A stretch of DNA of 64,000 bases from Planctomycetota bacterium (GTDB taxonomy: Bacteria; Planctomycetota; UBA8742; UBA2392). Where the stretch lies: positions 54,371 through 118,370 of the forward strand of contig JACKIE010000008.1 of NCBI GenBank assembly GCA_020638635.1. Reading direction: 5' to 3'. Under the pieces are notes generated by a model. That model saw only the letters and a program-made list of their open reading frames with translations. It had not been told where the DNA came from and searched no databases. Below, piece by piece: positions 8,503-17,512 of this stretch (its first letter is position 1; the number at the start of each line of letters is the position of its first letter). Position numbers and translations under genes: made by a program.

Positions 8503-8892
8503 ATGTGCGCAGAATCTAGAAGCCGAGTACTGGTCGTGGATGACGAGGCGCTGATCCGCTGGTCACTGCGTGAACGCCTGCAGGCCGCCGGCTTGGAGGT
8601 ACTTGAAGCCGGCGACGGCGCGGACGCCCTCGACCTGATCAGCCACAACGGTATCTGCGCCGCCCTGCTGGACTTGCGCCTGCCCGACATCAGCGGCCTG
8701 GATGTGCTCAAGGCCTTTCGCGTACATCACCCCGATTGTCCGGTCTGGATCATGACCGCCTACGGCACGGCGGCCGTGGAGGAACTGGCCGAACGCCTTG
8801 GCGTACGCGGCTTCCTGAACAAGCCGTTTGATATCGAAGAACTCGTCGCCACTGTAGTATCGGCAATGGCCGAGTCCGACGAATCTGAGTAG
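8503..8892 (+). CDS. Single-domain response regulator receiver
   Basis: A 129-residue stand-alone receiver. It shows the acidic pair (VLVVDDEALIRWSL), the phospho-acceptor Asp57 (ALLDLRLPD), a conserved Thr (MTAYG) and the Lys of NKPF. There is no output domain, so it acts as a phosphate relay or by protein contact. It resembles the receiver of the NtrC-type regulator that starts 12 bp downstream (both contain LIRWS followed by ERL), suggesting a duplicated receiver. The start at 8503 was chosen because the receiver fold begins directly after it; an in-frame codon at 8371 would read through the promoter and hairpin. Confidence 0.88.
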   Translation: MCAESRSRVLVVDDEALIRWSLRERLQAAGLEVLEAGDGADALDLISHNGICAALLDLRLPDISGLDVLKAFRVHHPDCPVWIMTAYGTAAVEELAERLGVRGFLNKPFDIEELVATVVSAMAESDESE

Positions 8893-8904
8893 TCTCGGAC
8901 CCGC

Positions 8905-10257
8905 ATGTCCTCCATGGTCCTAGTCGTCGACGATGAATCCCTAATCCGCTGGTCGGTGCAGGAACGCCTGCGCCAGCAGGGACTGCAGGTTTCCGAAGCC
9001 GAAAACGCCGCAACCGCGCGGGTAGCATTGCAGGAGAACCCGGACCTGGTGCTGCTGGACGTCGGCCTGCCAGACGCCAACGGCCTGCAGCTGCTGGAAG
9101 AGTTCCGCGCCGCGGCACCGGACACACCCGTCATCATGATGACCGGCGACAGCAGCGCCGAGACGGCCGTTGCCGCCATGCTGGCCGGCGCCCACCACTA
9201 CATCACCAAGCCGGTCAACCTGGACGAACTGGCGCTGATCTGCGGGCGCGCACTGGAAACCAGCCGCCTGCGCCGCGAACTGCGCGCGGTGCACGAGAAG
9301 TCCGCCTCGGATTACGGCTTCGACCACATCGTCGGCAGTTCGCCCGCCATGAAGGAAGCCAAAACCCTGATGGGCAAGATCGCGCGCTCACCGGCCAGCA
9401 CGGTGCTGATCACAGGCGAGAGCGGCACGGGCAAGGACCTGGCCGCCAAGGCCGTGCACTACAACAGCGAGCGGCGCGACGGGCCGTTCGTGAACATCAC
9501 CTGCAGCGCCTTGCCCGACGCGCTGCTGGAAAGCGAGCTGTTCGGCCATGAAAAGGGCGCTTTCACCGACGCGCGCCAGCAGAAGAAGGGGCTGTTCGAG
9601 CAGGCCGACGGCGGCACCGTGTTCCTGGATGAAATCGGCGAGATGTCGCCAATCCTGCAGGCGAAGCTGCTGCGCTTTCTCGAGGAAAAGACCTTCCGCC
9701 GCGTGGGCGGCAACCAGGACCTGAAGGTGGATGTGCGCGTGATCGCGGCCACCAACCGTGACCTGAAGGAAGAGGTCAAGACCGGCGGCTTCCGCGAGGA
9801 CCTGTTCTATCGCCTGAACGTACTGACAGTCGAGCTGCCGCCATTGCGCGAGCGGGTGGGGGATATTCCCCTGCTTGCGGAATATTTCGCACAGCGCTTC
9901 GCCGAGGAGTTCCGTAAGCCGGTCCGCGGCGTTGACAAGGAAGGCCTCAAGCTGCTGACCGGCTACAGCTGGCCCGGCAACGTGCGCGAGTTCCGCAATG
10001 CCATCGAGCGCGCCGTGCTGCTGTGCGAGCGCGACAGGCTGGGCCGCGAGGCGTTCAGCACGCTGGGGAAAGGCGGCGCCCTGCGCGACGACATCGAGCT
10101 GCCGGCCGAGGGCGTAAACCTGGAGCAGCTGGAGCGCAGCCTGGTGGAGCAGGCCCTGGAGCGCACCAGCGGCAACCAGACGCAGGCCGCGAAGCTGCTT
10201 GGCTTGAACCGCGACCAGATTCGTTACCGCATCGAAAAGTTCGGCCTTTCCCGCTGA
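8905..10257 (+). CDS. NtrC-family sigma-54 activator
   Basis: A 450-residue enhancer-binding protein with receiver (1-120, phospho-Asp52 in LVLLDVGLPD), AAA+ sigma-54 interaction domain (about 140-370) and a Fis-type helix-turn-helix at the end (GNQTQAAKLLGLNRDQIRYR). The AAA+ part has Walker A (ITGESGTGKD), Walker B (GGTVFLDEIGEM) and the sigma-54 contact loop at residues 218-223, which reads GAFTDA rather than GAFTGA. It would hydrolyse ATP to remodel sigma-54 holoenzyme at the GG-N10-GC promoters nearby. Its cognate kinase is most likely the divergent NtrB/FixL-like protein. No strong ribosome site precedes the start, which fits coupling to the receiver gene. Confidence 0.93.
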   Translation: MSSMVLVVDDESLIRWSVQERLRQQGLQVSEAENAATARVALQENPDLVLLDVGLPDANGLQLLEEFRAAAPDTPVIMMTGDSSAETAVAAMLAGAHHYITKPVNLDELALICGRALETSRLRRELRAVHEKSASDYGFDHIVGSSPAMKEAKTLMGKIARSPASTVLITGESGTGKDLAAKAVHYNSERRDGPFVNITCSALPDALLESELFGHEKGAFTDARQQKKGLFEQADGGTVFLDEIGEMSPILQAKLLRFLEEKTFRRVGGNQDLKVDVRVIAATNRDLKEEVKTGGFREDLFYRLNVLTVELPPLRERVGDIPLLAEYFAQRFAEEFRKPVRGVDKEGLKLLTGYSWPGNVREFRNAIERAVLLCERDRLGREAFSTLGKGGALRDDIELPAEGVNLEQLERSLVEQALERTSGNQTQAAKLLGLNRDQIRYRIEKFGLSR

Positions 10258-10266
10258 GGAGAGTTC

Positions 10267-10282
10267 TGGCACGGCAGTTGCA
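10267..10282 (+). promoter_or_regulatory. Sigma-54 promoter for ECF sigma factor gene
   Basis: TGGCACGGCAGTTGCA is a perfect match to TGGCACG-N4-TTGC, with GG at 10268-10269 and GC at 10280-10281. It is 9 bp after the activator stop and 37 bp before the ECF sigma start. Confidence 0.8.
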
Positions 10283-10318
10283 TTCATGGGTCTCCACACA
10301 GTGTGAAAAGGGGACCCC

Positions 10319-10882
10319 ATGAAAAGGTCGGAGAGCCGCTGCCAGTTGTTCGAACAACAAGCCTTGCCACACCGTCAGTTCCTGTTCGGCCAGGCCTACT
10401 ACCACACACGCAACGCTTCCGACGCCGAGGACCTGGTGCAGGAAACCTTCGCCCGGGCCTTTGAGCGCTTCCACCAGTACAAGCAGGGCACCAACCTGAA
10501 GGCCTGGCTTTCGCGCATCATGTCGAACCTGTTCTTCAGCGACTGCCGTCGCCGGAAGGCGCGCGTGCAGGCCGGCTCGATCGAAGGGTTGGAAAACATC
10601 GTGCCTGCTGGCGACTTGCCCGACACGCGTCCGCAACTGGAGGCCATGTCGCCCGCGGAGATCCTGGAAGACGAGCGCTTCCTGCAATCGCTGGACGAGC
10701 GCCTGAAGAAAGGGCTGGAGGACATGAGCCTGCGATACCGCGACGCCTTCCTGCTCAGCACCATCTGCAACATGAGCTGCACCGAGGTCGCCCGCAAACT
10801 GAAGGTGCCGGTGGGCACTGTGATGTCGCGCCTGCACCGCGCAAAGGCGGCCCTGCGCGACTCCTACTTGCAGTCCGCATGA
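10319..10882 (+). CDS. ECF-type RNA polymerase sigma factor
   Basis: A 187-residue group IV sigma factor. Region 2 shows DAEDLVQETFARAFERFHQY and LKAWLSRIMSNLF; region 4 ends with the helix-turn-helix CTEVARKLKVPVGTVMSRLH. The two are joined by a linker of about 60 residues. It is transcribed from its own sigma-54 promoter, so activation of the NtrC-type regulator would feed into a second wave of gene expression. No anti-sigma factor gene is adjacent, which is unusual for ECF factors and suggests control at the level of synthesis. Confidence 0.92.
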   Translation: MKRSESRCQLFEQQALPHRQFLFGQAYYHTRNASDAEDLVQETFARAFERFHQYKQGTNLKAWLSRIMSNLFFSDCRRRKARVQAGSIEGLENIVPAGDLPDTRPQLEAMSPAEILEDERFLQSLDERLKKGLEDMSLRYRDAFLLSTICNMSCTEVARKLKVPVGTVMSRLHRAKAALRDSYLQSA

Positions 10883-10905
10883 AGAAGCCAGCTTTGGCGT
10901 CACCG

Positions 10906-10935
10906 AAAAGCCGCGCAACAGCGCGGCTTTTCTCG
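10906..10935 (+). terminator. Rho-independent terminator after ECF sigma gene
   Basis: AAAAGCCGCG and CGCGGCTTTT pair around a 6-nt loop (CAACAG) and the stem ends in a T-run followed by TCTC. It is 23 bp after the ECF sigma stop. Confidence 0.75.
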
Positions 10936-10947
10936 TCCAGGAGATGT

Positions 10948-10963
10948 TGGCACGCCGGTTGCA
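10948..10963 (+). promoter_or_regulatory. Sigma-54 promoter for Asp-box surface protein
   Basis: TGGCACGCCGGTTGCA matches the sigma-54 consensus exactly (GG 10949-10950, GC 10961-10962), 47 bp before the start at 11010 and just after the preceding terminator. Confidence 0.8.
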
Positions 10964-11009
10964 TCAGCAAGCGTCAAGACAAGTTCATCGACCACACGGA
11001 GAGAGCATC

Positions 11010-13172
11010 ATGAAACGGAATTGGACGAAAATGGCGCGGCGCAGCACACTCGCAGCCCTCGGGCTGGCGCTGCTGGCGGGTGTTGCTTATGCCGGCCTGC
11101 AGCTTGCACTCAGCACGCCGGTGGACCTGTCGGTCACGCCGACCACCGGCATAGACGGCGAGGCGGCCTACAAGGGCAAACTGGTCTACCTGCAATACGA
11201 GACCGCCAGCGGTTCCGGCATCTATGAGGACACGCTGATCAGCGTCTACGCCGATTCGCCCAACCCGGCCAACCAGGTGTGGGATTACACCGGCGAATTG
11301 CGCGGCGCGCGCGACCTGTTCGTCACGCGCTCCACCGACCACGGCGTCACCTGGTCGCAGCCGGTCAACATCACCAACTTCACCAACCTGTTCAGCGCCA
11401 CCGCCGACCCCGACGGCGTAGGCCCCCTGGGCCAGACCACCTACTGGGGCGACTGCGACAAGCCCACCCTGATGGGCACCACCCAGACCGGCAAGAACGC
11501 CATCATCTTCTTCTCCGCCAGCTACAACGCGCTGCTGAACGGCGCCCAGAAGAAGGTCGCCTACCCTGAGTTCGGCGGCGTCGAAGTTCCCTACCAGTGC
11601 ACCTATGTCGCCTGGACCAAGGACGCCGGCCTGACCTGGACCATGCAGCAGCTTTCCGACGGCGTGCGCGACTCCAAGCAGACCAACGCCCACCAGACCG
11701 GCGCCGGCTTCGCGCTGGTCTGGCAGGAAGACCCGCACGGCCTGCAGCCCGGCCAGGCGGAAGGCCCCGGCGACGGCGGCAGCGGCGCCAAGACCAGCCA
11801 GGGCACCGACGTCTGGTACACCGCCGTCACGCGCTCGGCCATGAACGGCGCCGGTTTCACCGGCTTCCCGGCCGGCGTGCGCGTCACGGACAACTTCACA
11901 TCCCGCGACCAGGACAATCTCGAGTACGGCCCGGAGCGCGCTTCCCGCGCCAACGTGGCAATCATCGGCCAGAGCGCCGTGATCGCATACGAGGAAACCA
12001 AGGCGCTGGAGCAGTTCGACACCGGCAAGTACATCCGCTATCACGTGGTTTCACCGTTCAGCCAGGTGACCACCAGCGAAATCGGCTTTGAAAGCCACGC
12101 CTACGGCCTGACCAGCGACGTCACCAAGGGCCAGGGCTGGATCATCAGCGACCCCGCCGAGAACGCCCGCCGCGTCCGCATCGTCAACCAAGGCACGCCG
12201 GGCCCGACCACCGGCCTGCTGTTCGCCTTCGTGTACCGCCAGGGCCTGTACGACCAGGGCGGCCCGGCCGACATCATGGTGCGCACGGGACGCAAGAACG
12301 CCGCGGACATGAACTCGACCGGCCTGCGCCCGGAAGACCTGTATCCGTCGATCAACTTCAGCAGCACCGGGACCTACCCGCTGCCGACGGGGCTCAACAC
12401 CGGCAGCGACCGCGAGCTGGCGGCCGGCAGCGCCAAGCCCTTGAACATGAGCAGCCGCCTGGGCCTGACGGCCGACAGCGACGACGACAATATCGAGAAC
12501 GCGCTAGCCCACCGCGGCGAAGTGGACGGCGACGAGATCATCATCGGCTACTCCTGGACCAACGACGGCACCCTGGCGCGCTACACCGACTTGGCGAACT
12601 TCAACTTCTTCATTCGTCGCAGCTTCGACGGTGGCGACACCTGGGAAGCGCCTCGCAACCTCACCAATATCACGAACACCAAGATCAGCGTGCGTGAGCC
12701 GCGTATCGTGAAGACGCCCAAGAACACAGACCCTGCCCGGCCGCAGGCCACCGGCACGTTCGTGGTCGCCTGGGGTACTGAGGTCAACCAGTACGAGCAC
12801 CTTGCGGACCGGGTGATCAACCTGAGCATCTACATTACCCGGACCACCAACGATGGCCTGACTTTCGAGCCTGTGCAACTGCTCTCGCAAGCCACTGTGG
12901 ACGCGGAAGACGAGGAATCCCAGTTGCGTCCCGAGCCGGAAGGCCAGACCGTGCACGCGATCTGGATGAACACGGACGCCGTGTCCGGCGCCACCAACGT
13001 CAAGTACAGCCGCGGGCTTGAGACCCTGGTTCCCGACTCAGGAGGCGGAGACGGCGACGACGACAGCGGCTGCAGCACGGGCGGCAACGGCACGCCATGG
13101 CTGATGCTGGCCGGCCTGCTGGCGCTGGGCCTGCTGGCACTGCGCGTGGGCAGCCGGATTCGTCGCGTCTAA
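11010..13172 (+). CDS. Exported Asp-box (sialidase-like propeller) protein with C-terminal sorting tail
   Basis: A 720-residue exported protein. The N-terminal signal is STLAALGLALLAGVAYA. At least four Asp-box repeats are visible: STDHGVTW, TKDAGLTW, SFDGGDTW and TTNDGLTF; this motif marks six-bladed BNR/sialidase propellers but does not by itself show sialidase activity. The C-terminus is Asp/Gly-rich, then CSTGG, a hydrophobic helix (PWLMLAGLLALGLLAL) and an Arg-rich end, the three-part layout of MYXO-CTERM-like sorting signals. The start (MKRNWTK) follows GGAGAG; an earlier in-frame codon overlaps the sigma-54 promoter. The protein is probably processed at the Cys tail and held on the outer surface. 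The next gene has nearly the same tail. Confidence 0.85.
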   Translation: MKRNWTKMARRSTLAALGLALLAGVAYAGLQLALSTPVDLSVTPTTGIDGEAAYKGKLVYLQYETASGSGIYEDTLISVYADSPNPANQVWDYTGELRGARDLFVTRSTDHGVTWSQPVNITNFTNLFSATADPDGVGPLGQTTYWGDCDKPTLMGTTQTGKNAIIFFSASYNALLNGAQKKVAYPEFGGVEVPYQCTYVAWTKDAGLTWTMQQLSDGVRDSKQTNAHQTGAGFALVWQEDPHGLQPGQAEGPGDGGSGAKTSQGTDVWYTAVTRSAMNGAGFTGFPAGVRVTDNFTSRDQDNLEYGPERASRANVAIIGQSAVIAYEETKALEQFDTGKYIRYHVVSPFSQVTTSEIGFESHAYGLTSDVTKGQGWIISDPAENARRVRIVNQGTPGPTTGLLFAFVYRQGLYDQGGPADIMVRTGRKNAADMNSTGLRPEDLYPSINFSSTGTYPLPTGLNTGSDRELAAGSAKPLNMSSRLGLTADSDDDNIENALAHRGEVDGDEIIIGYSWTNDGTLARYTDLANFNFFIRRSFDGGDTWEAPRNLTNITNTKISVREPRIVKTPKNTDPARPQATGTFVVAWGTEVNQYEHLADRVINLSIYITRTTNDGLTFEPVQLLSQATVDAEDEESQLRPEPEGQTVHAIWMNTDAVSGATNVKYSRGLETLVPDSGGGDGDDDSGCSTGGNGTPWLMLAGLLALGLLALRVGSRIRRV

Positions 13173-13190
13173 CTGCGGCAGACAGGACAA

Positions 13191-13223
13191 GGCCGGGACT
13201 CCGCGTCCCGGCCTGTTTCTTTT
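13191..13223 (+). terminator. Rho-independent terminator
   Basis: GGCCGGGAC (13191-13199) pairs perfectly with GTCCCGGCC (13205-13213), followed by TGTTTCTTTT. It lies 18 bp after the Asp-box gene and is closely similar to the terminator at 17092. Confidence 0.88.
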
Positions 13224-13235
13224 GGTCGGGCTGAT

Positions 13236-13250
13236 TGGCACGGCTTGCGC
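13236..13250 (+). promoter_or_regulatory. Weak sigma-54-like site before large surface protein
   Basis: TTGGCACGGCTTGCGC keeps a perfect -24 block and has GC twelve bases after the GG, but the -12 block is GCGC instead of TTGC (a TTGC is present two bases too early). If used, the leader to 13408 would be about 150 nt. Confidence 0.3.
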
Positions 13251-13407
13251 AAGACAGAGGTTGAAACTGAGAAGTGGAGAGCGAGTACCGTACCCAGCGA
13301 GCTTTCCGCAGGTCGAGGAGGAACCTCATGCGGAGAATTCCTGCCAGGCGGGAAAAATTCCCCACGCAACGCATCGATTATCCGCGAAACGAGGAAAGGG
13401 ATCCGCG

Positions 13408-16400
13408 ATGAGTGCACGAACCATGAAAACCATGCTGATGCTGGGGGCGGCGCTGCTGTTGACGCCTGCCTTGGGCGCGGCGACTATCGTATGGAGCGGC
13501 GCCGGCGATGGCACCACCTGGAGCCAGGGTACCAACTGGGTCGGCGGAGTGGCGCCGACGGCCGCTGACGAGGCGTCGTTCGACGGCACCTCGGCCACTG
13601 CGCCGACCAACGTGACCGGCCTGACCAACACGCTGCAGCGCATCACCGTGAACTCGGGCGCCAACCCGAACCTGAACCTCACGCTGGTCTTGACGGGCAA
13701 CGTGACGCTGACCGGCTCGTCGGGCGCGTCGCTGTTTTTGGGCGCTGGCGACGCCGTAACATTCCAGAGCGGCAGCGCGACGGTGCGCACGCTCGAGATA
13801 CAGGCCGACCTCGATTCTTCGGGCGGCGCCGGCACCGGCTACACCTTCGCCGACACCGTCACGCTCAATACAGCCACCAGCGCGCTTTCGCTGGTGGTGC
13901 GTGACCAGAGCAGCCTGATCGTGCAGGGCCTTCTGGCAATCGACATCGACACCGACCTGCAGGTGAACAACACGACCGCGACCAGCGTGGTCAACTTCAA
14001 CGATATCGATCTCGGCGGCTACCTGATGCCCGCCGATACAGGCGGCTCGCCGGTCGTGAACATCGCCGGTGACATCGTCTACTCGGCTGACGCCAGCGCC
14101 TGGGATGACGGCAGCGTATCGGGCATCTTCACGGTCAACCTGAACGGTGCGCTGGTTGACTTCAACAACCACGAGAACCTGGAGTTCGACTTTGACCAGT
14201 CTCGAGTGGTGGTGGGCGGTACGCTGGTGCTGCTGGACGTCGCGACCATTACGAACTGGTCTGAGCCGCCGCGCTTCGACTACCTGACAGTTAACGCCGC
14301 GGCCTCACTCACCTTCCCGGACGGGCTTCCGACGTCTCCGTCCATTTTCGTCAACAACGACCTGGTCGTGAACGGCACGCTCAACTTCGGCGACAACGAC
14401 TTCGTCACCTACGGGACGGTCGTGACGGTCGGCGCCGGCGGCAGCCTGCAGGCTTCCGTAAGCCCCGGCACATTCGTGGTCCAGGGCAACGTGCTGTTCA
14501 CCGGCACATTCACCATGCCCCTCGACTTCTATTGCTGGCAGGACTCCCTGGTGGCGCTCGGATCGGACGTAACGTTTGCGCGCACTGTCATAGTGAACAA
14601 CTGCGACTTCGGCGCGGACCAGGACGGCGCGACCACCACCAACATGGCCACGTTGCGCTTCAACGGCAACTTCGTGGTCACTGCCGCCGGTCGCCTGGAC
14701 GTCGGTGAAGGCAACCACTACTTCGACGCGGACATCGACCTCAGCGCGGCCGACGACCGCGTGATCGGCCCCAGCAACTCCAACACAGACCCCACCGTGC
14801 ACCTGACCGGCGGCGCACAAGCCATCGACTTCAGCGCCGGCGGCTCTTTTCTGATCGTCACCTCGGTTGCTGGCACCACCAGCGTGACCCAGTCCGGCCT
14901 GATGATTCTTGCCGGCGACCTGAACCTCTCGGGTTCGACCCAGGCCACGGTCTGGACTTCAGCCGCGGGCTCGGACATCCAGGTGGGCGACGGCAACTTC
15001 GGCGTGCAGGGCACCCTGACCATGGGCAACGCCGACGCGAACTTCCTGGGCATCACGATCCGTGAAGTGGACAACGGCAGCAACTTCGGTGAGCACAGCG
15101 AATACAACTTCACCCGCGTCACCGGAGGCACCGGCATCGTCAACATGGGTTGGTATCTCACCATCGAGGGCGACACCACCGACAACTCCGGCACCGGCGG
15201 CTCGACCATCGAGCAGGAGAGCGGTGGGGCAGTCCTCAACATCACCAACTGTGAAGTTGTGCTGGACAAGACCGTGGTTGACCCGGGCACCGCCGGCCCC
15301 ATCGCCGTAATGGTACTGGACGGTGAGTCCGACAGCGTAGTGCCGCCCGTTCCGCCGCCGCCCGCACCGGCAGACTGGGAGGGCAGCGGGGCCGAGCTGA
15401 ACCTCGATGCCGCGATCCTGCGCACCCCGTTCATCAAGGTGGGCGTCGCGGCCATGACCGTGGGGCTGGCAGCACCCCCGGTCACCGAGCACATGGGCGC
15501 CAAGTTCCGCGCCGAGAACGGCTGCACGCTGGACTTCAACCTGAGCGGTGTGGGCAACGGCCTGATCGCCGGACACTTCGCCGAAGTCATGCTGGTTGAC
15601 GCCACCCTGGGCGGCGAGGGCTCGTACCAGGTCGTCACCGTGCCGGAAACCAACTACACCGTGATGTGGAACTGCGACGTGGACCGCGGAACCAGCGTCG
15701 GCGGCACGCCCAGCGTGAAGATCTACGTTGGCGGGCTCAACGTCTACCTGATCGGCAACACCTTCAACGCCATGAACAGCAACGGAGTGTGGATCAGGCC
15801 GAACGCCACAGTGCGCGCATTCAACGACAACCTGTTCACCAACAACACCGGCCAGGGCGGTGGGACCGTTTCGCACATCTCGCTGCAGGGCCTGGCAGTC
15901 GGCAGTGCGGCGTACTGGGACAACAACTACTTCGACAACAGTGTCAACACCGGCGGCGGCGGCCTGTTCGTGAACGTCATGTCCGGCAGCAACCCCGTGC
16001 AGTTCCGCGTGCCGGCCGGCAGCCCTTTCGGCTTCGGCGTGGTGGGCTTCAACGTGACCGCGGCCCAGGCTGAAACCTTCGACAACGACGCGGCCGTGGT
16101 TGGCACCGACGTGACCTGGAATGACGCCGCCAACCAGCTGACGATCACCGACGAGAGCGCCGGTCTGCCCGCCGGCCTGGTCACCGACAGCGGTGTAACC
16201 CACCAGACCGTGCTGCTGTTCGGCCTGTCTGCCGCGCCGGGCAACGTGGTGGTGAACGGCGTGACGCTTGAGGTAGACGCCTACGGTACGTCGCTGGATG
16301 AAGCGGACGTTGCCAGCTTCACGCTGTTCGAAGACGCCAACCAGAACGGCGCCTACGACACCGGCGAAGAGTTCGCTGCGGCCACGCTCAACGCGGCCTA

Positions 16401-17076
16401 CGGCGGCGGCGGCACCATGACCTTCGACCTGGCCGGTGCGGGCGTGCCGCAGTTGATCGTGGCCGGCACTCCGCAGCACTGGGGCGTGTCGGTGCGGTTT
16501 GCGGCGTCGGGCAACGGTTACGCAGGCGGCTTGTCCGTAAACCTGCTGCCGGGCGGCATCACCACGACGGACATCGTGGCGGGACTGCCCCTGCTGGTTG
16601 ACCATATCGTGACCGGGCCGGTTTCCCAGTTGGTGATCATCACCCAGCCCGGCGGCGCGGCGGCGACCACCCCGCTTTCGCCGCAGCCGGTGATCGAGCT
16701 GCGAGACGCCCTGGGCAACCGCGTGCTGGGCGACAACTCCACCGTGGTGACGGCCAGCATCGTCACCGACCCGGCGGGCGGCTCGACACTCGGCGGCGCG
16801 ACGGGAGTACCAGCGGTAGATGGCCGGGTGACCTTCGCCAGCCTGTCGATCAACAAGGCCGGCGTGGGCTTCGTGTTGCGCTTCACGGCAGGCGCGGCCA
16901 CCGTGGACAGCAACCCGATCACCATCACGGCGGCACCTTCCGGCGGGGGTGGTGACGGCGGCGATGACGGCGGCTGCAGCACCGGTGGCCATGGCACGCC
17001 GTGGCTGATGCTGATCGGCCTGCTGGCGCTGGGCTTGCTTGCGGTGCGTGTCGGCGGAAGAGTCCGTCGCGGCTAG
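13408..17076 (+). CDS. Large beta-helix-like surface protein with C-terminal sorting tail
   Basis: A 1222-residue exported protein. The signal is TMLMLGAALLLTPALGA, followed by a start typical of autotransporter-like beta-strand repeats (IVWSGAGDGTTWSQGTNWVGG). Residues about 60-900 are rich in Asn, Thr, Gly and Val with repeated short strands, as in right-handed beta-helix adhesins or polysaccharide-binding proteins. A proline run (VVPPVPPPPAPADW) lies near residue 650. Near the C-terminus an Ig-like segment (QLVIITQPGG..., ELRDALGNRV) precedes a Gly/Asp linker and the same Cys-helix-Arg tail as the previous gene (CSTGGHGTPWLML...). The start at 13408 has AGGAAAGGG upstream and places the signal at the N-terminus. 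It has no catalytic motif that I recognise; a structural or adhesive role is likely. Confidence 0.82.
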   Translation: MSARTMKTMLMLGAALLLTPALGAATIVWSGAGDGTTWSQGTNWVGGVAPTAADEASFDGTSATAPTNVTGLTNTLQRITVNSGANPNLNLTLVLTGNVTLTGSSGASLFLGAGDAVTFQSGSATVRTLEIQADLDSSGGAGTGYTFADTVTLNTATSALSLVVRDQSSLIVQGLLAIDIDTDLQVNNTTATSVVNFNDIDLGGYLMPADTGGSPVVNIAGDIVYSADASAWDDGSVSGIFTVNLNGALVDFNNHENLEFDFDQSRVVVGGTLVLLDVATITNWSEPPRFDYLTVNAAASLTFPDGLPTSPSIFVNNDLVVNGTLNFGDNDFVTYGTVVTVGAGGSLQASVSPGTFVVQGNVLFTGTFTMPLDFYCWQDSLVALGSDVTFARTVIVNNCDFGADQDGATTTNMATLRFNGNFVVTAAGRLDVGEGNHYFDADIDLSAADDRVIGPSNSNTDPTVHLTGGAQAIDFSAGGSFLIVTSVAGTTSVTQSGLMILAGDLNLSGSTQATVWTSAAGSDIQVGDGNFGVQGTLTMGNADANFLGITIREVDNGSNFGEHSEYNFTRVTGGTGIVNMGWYLTIEGDTTDNSGTGGSTIEQESGGAVLNITNCEVVLDKTVVDPGTAGPIAVMVLDGESDSVVPPVPPPPAPADWEGSGAELNLDAAILRTPFIKVGVAAMTVGLAAPPVTEHMGAKFRAENGCTLDFNLSGVGNGLIAGHFAEVMLVDATLGGEGSYQVVTVPETNYTVMWNCDVDRGTSVGGTPSVKIYVGGLNVYLIGNTFNAMNSNGVWIRPNATVRAFNDNLFTNNTGQGGGTVSHISLQGLAVGSAAYWDNNYFDNSVNTGGGGLFVNVMSGSNPVQFRVPAGSPFGFGVVGFNVTAAQAETFDNDAAVVGTDVTWNDAANQLTITDESAGLPAGLVTDSGVTHQTVLLFGLSAAPGNVVVNGVTLEVDAYGTSLDEADVASFTLFEDANQNGAYDTGEEFAAATLNAAYGGGGTMTFDLAGAGVPQLIVAGTPQHWGVSVRFAASGNGYAGGLSVNLLPGGITTTDIVAGLPLLVDHIVTGPVSQLVIITQPGGAAATTPLSPQPVIELRDALGNRVLGDNSTVVTASIVTDPAGGSTLGGATGVPAVDGRVTFASLSINKAGVGFVLRFTAGAATVDSNPITITAAPSGGGGDGGDDGGCSTGGHGTPWLMLIGLLALGLLAVRVGGRVRRG

Positions 17077-17091
17077 TTGCAGCAGACAAGA

Positions 17092-17125
17092 CGGGCCGGG
17101 ACTTACGTCCCGGCCCGTTTGATTT
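17092..17125 (+). terminator. Rho-independent terminator
   Basis: CGGGCCGGGAC (17092-17102) pairs perfectly with GTCCCGGCCCG (17107-17117), followed by TTTGATTT. It is 15 bp after the stop of the surface protein gene. Confidence 0.88.
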
Positions 17126-17512
17126 CGAGGACTGATACGCGTGGCGCGGCTCGATGTGGCTTCAACCATTTAACTCTTTCCCCTGTGTTCCAGTCGAGGT
17201 GTGCTCTGAGCTGCAGCTCCAATATCCGGTGTGTCGGAAGTGCCGGTTTCTTGACTGAAAATTCACGCTGCATCTTCGGGTGCCTGATGCATTCGTGACC
17301 GCCGATCGCGTATGACACTCGCCTTGAAAGTGCCCGAATGAAGCGGGTTGGGCCGCAGTGGAATTTACCACTTCCTGCGGATGAGTGCGACCGGCGCACA
17401 CGTTCGAACACAGGTAGAGTTGGACTCATCCGGAGCATCAATCTCTGAGTGCCACGACTTCAAATGATGGCGGTTTGTAAAGAAAACATGCATGATAACG
17501 CAAAGGTGAAAC
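17126..17512. other. Non-coding spacer before glucan operon
   Basis: About 390 bp with no convincing gene, of lower GC than the flanks. Short open frames lack ribosome sites and protein-like composition. The right end holds a duplicated 12-mer at 17484-17495 and 17509-17520. The promoter of the glucan operon should lie here, but I see no good match to a sigma-70 or sigma-54 site. Confidence 0.5.

Noticed and set aside
13222..13407. N-terminal extension of the large surface protein
   Set aside because: It would place about 60 unrelated residues ahead of a clear signal peptide and lacks a ribosome site; 13408 has AGGAAAGGG.
14959..17169. Long minus-strand open frame across the large surface protein gene
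   Set aside because: Composition is His/Arg/Val-rich with no motif, and it mirrors codon bias of the sense gene, which has signal peptide, sorting tail and terminator.
17077..17298. Short frame directly after the surface protein gene
   Set aside because: It runs through the terminator hairpin at 17092-17125 and has no ribosome site.
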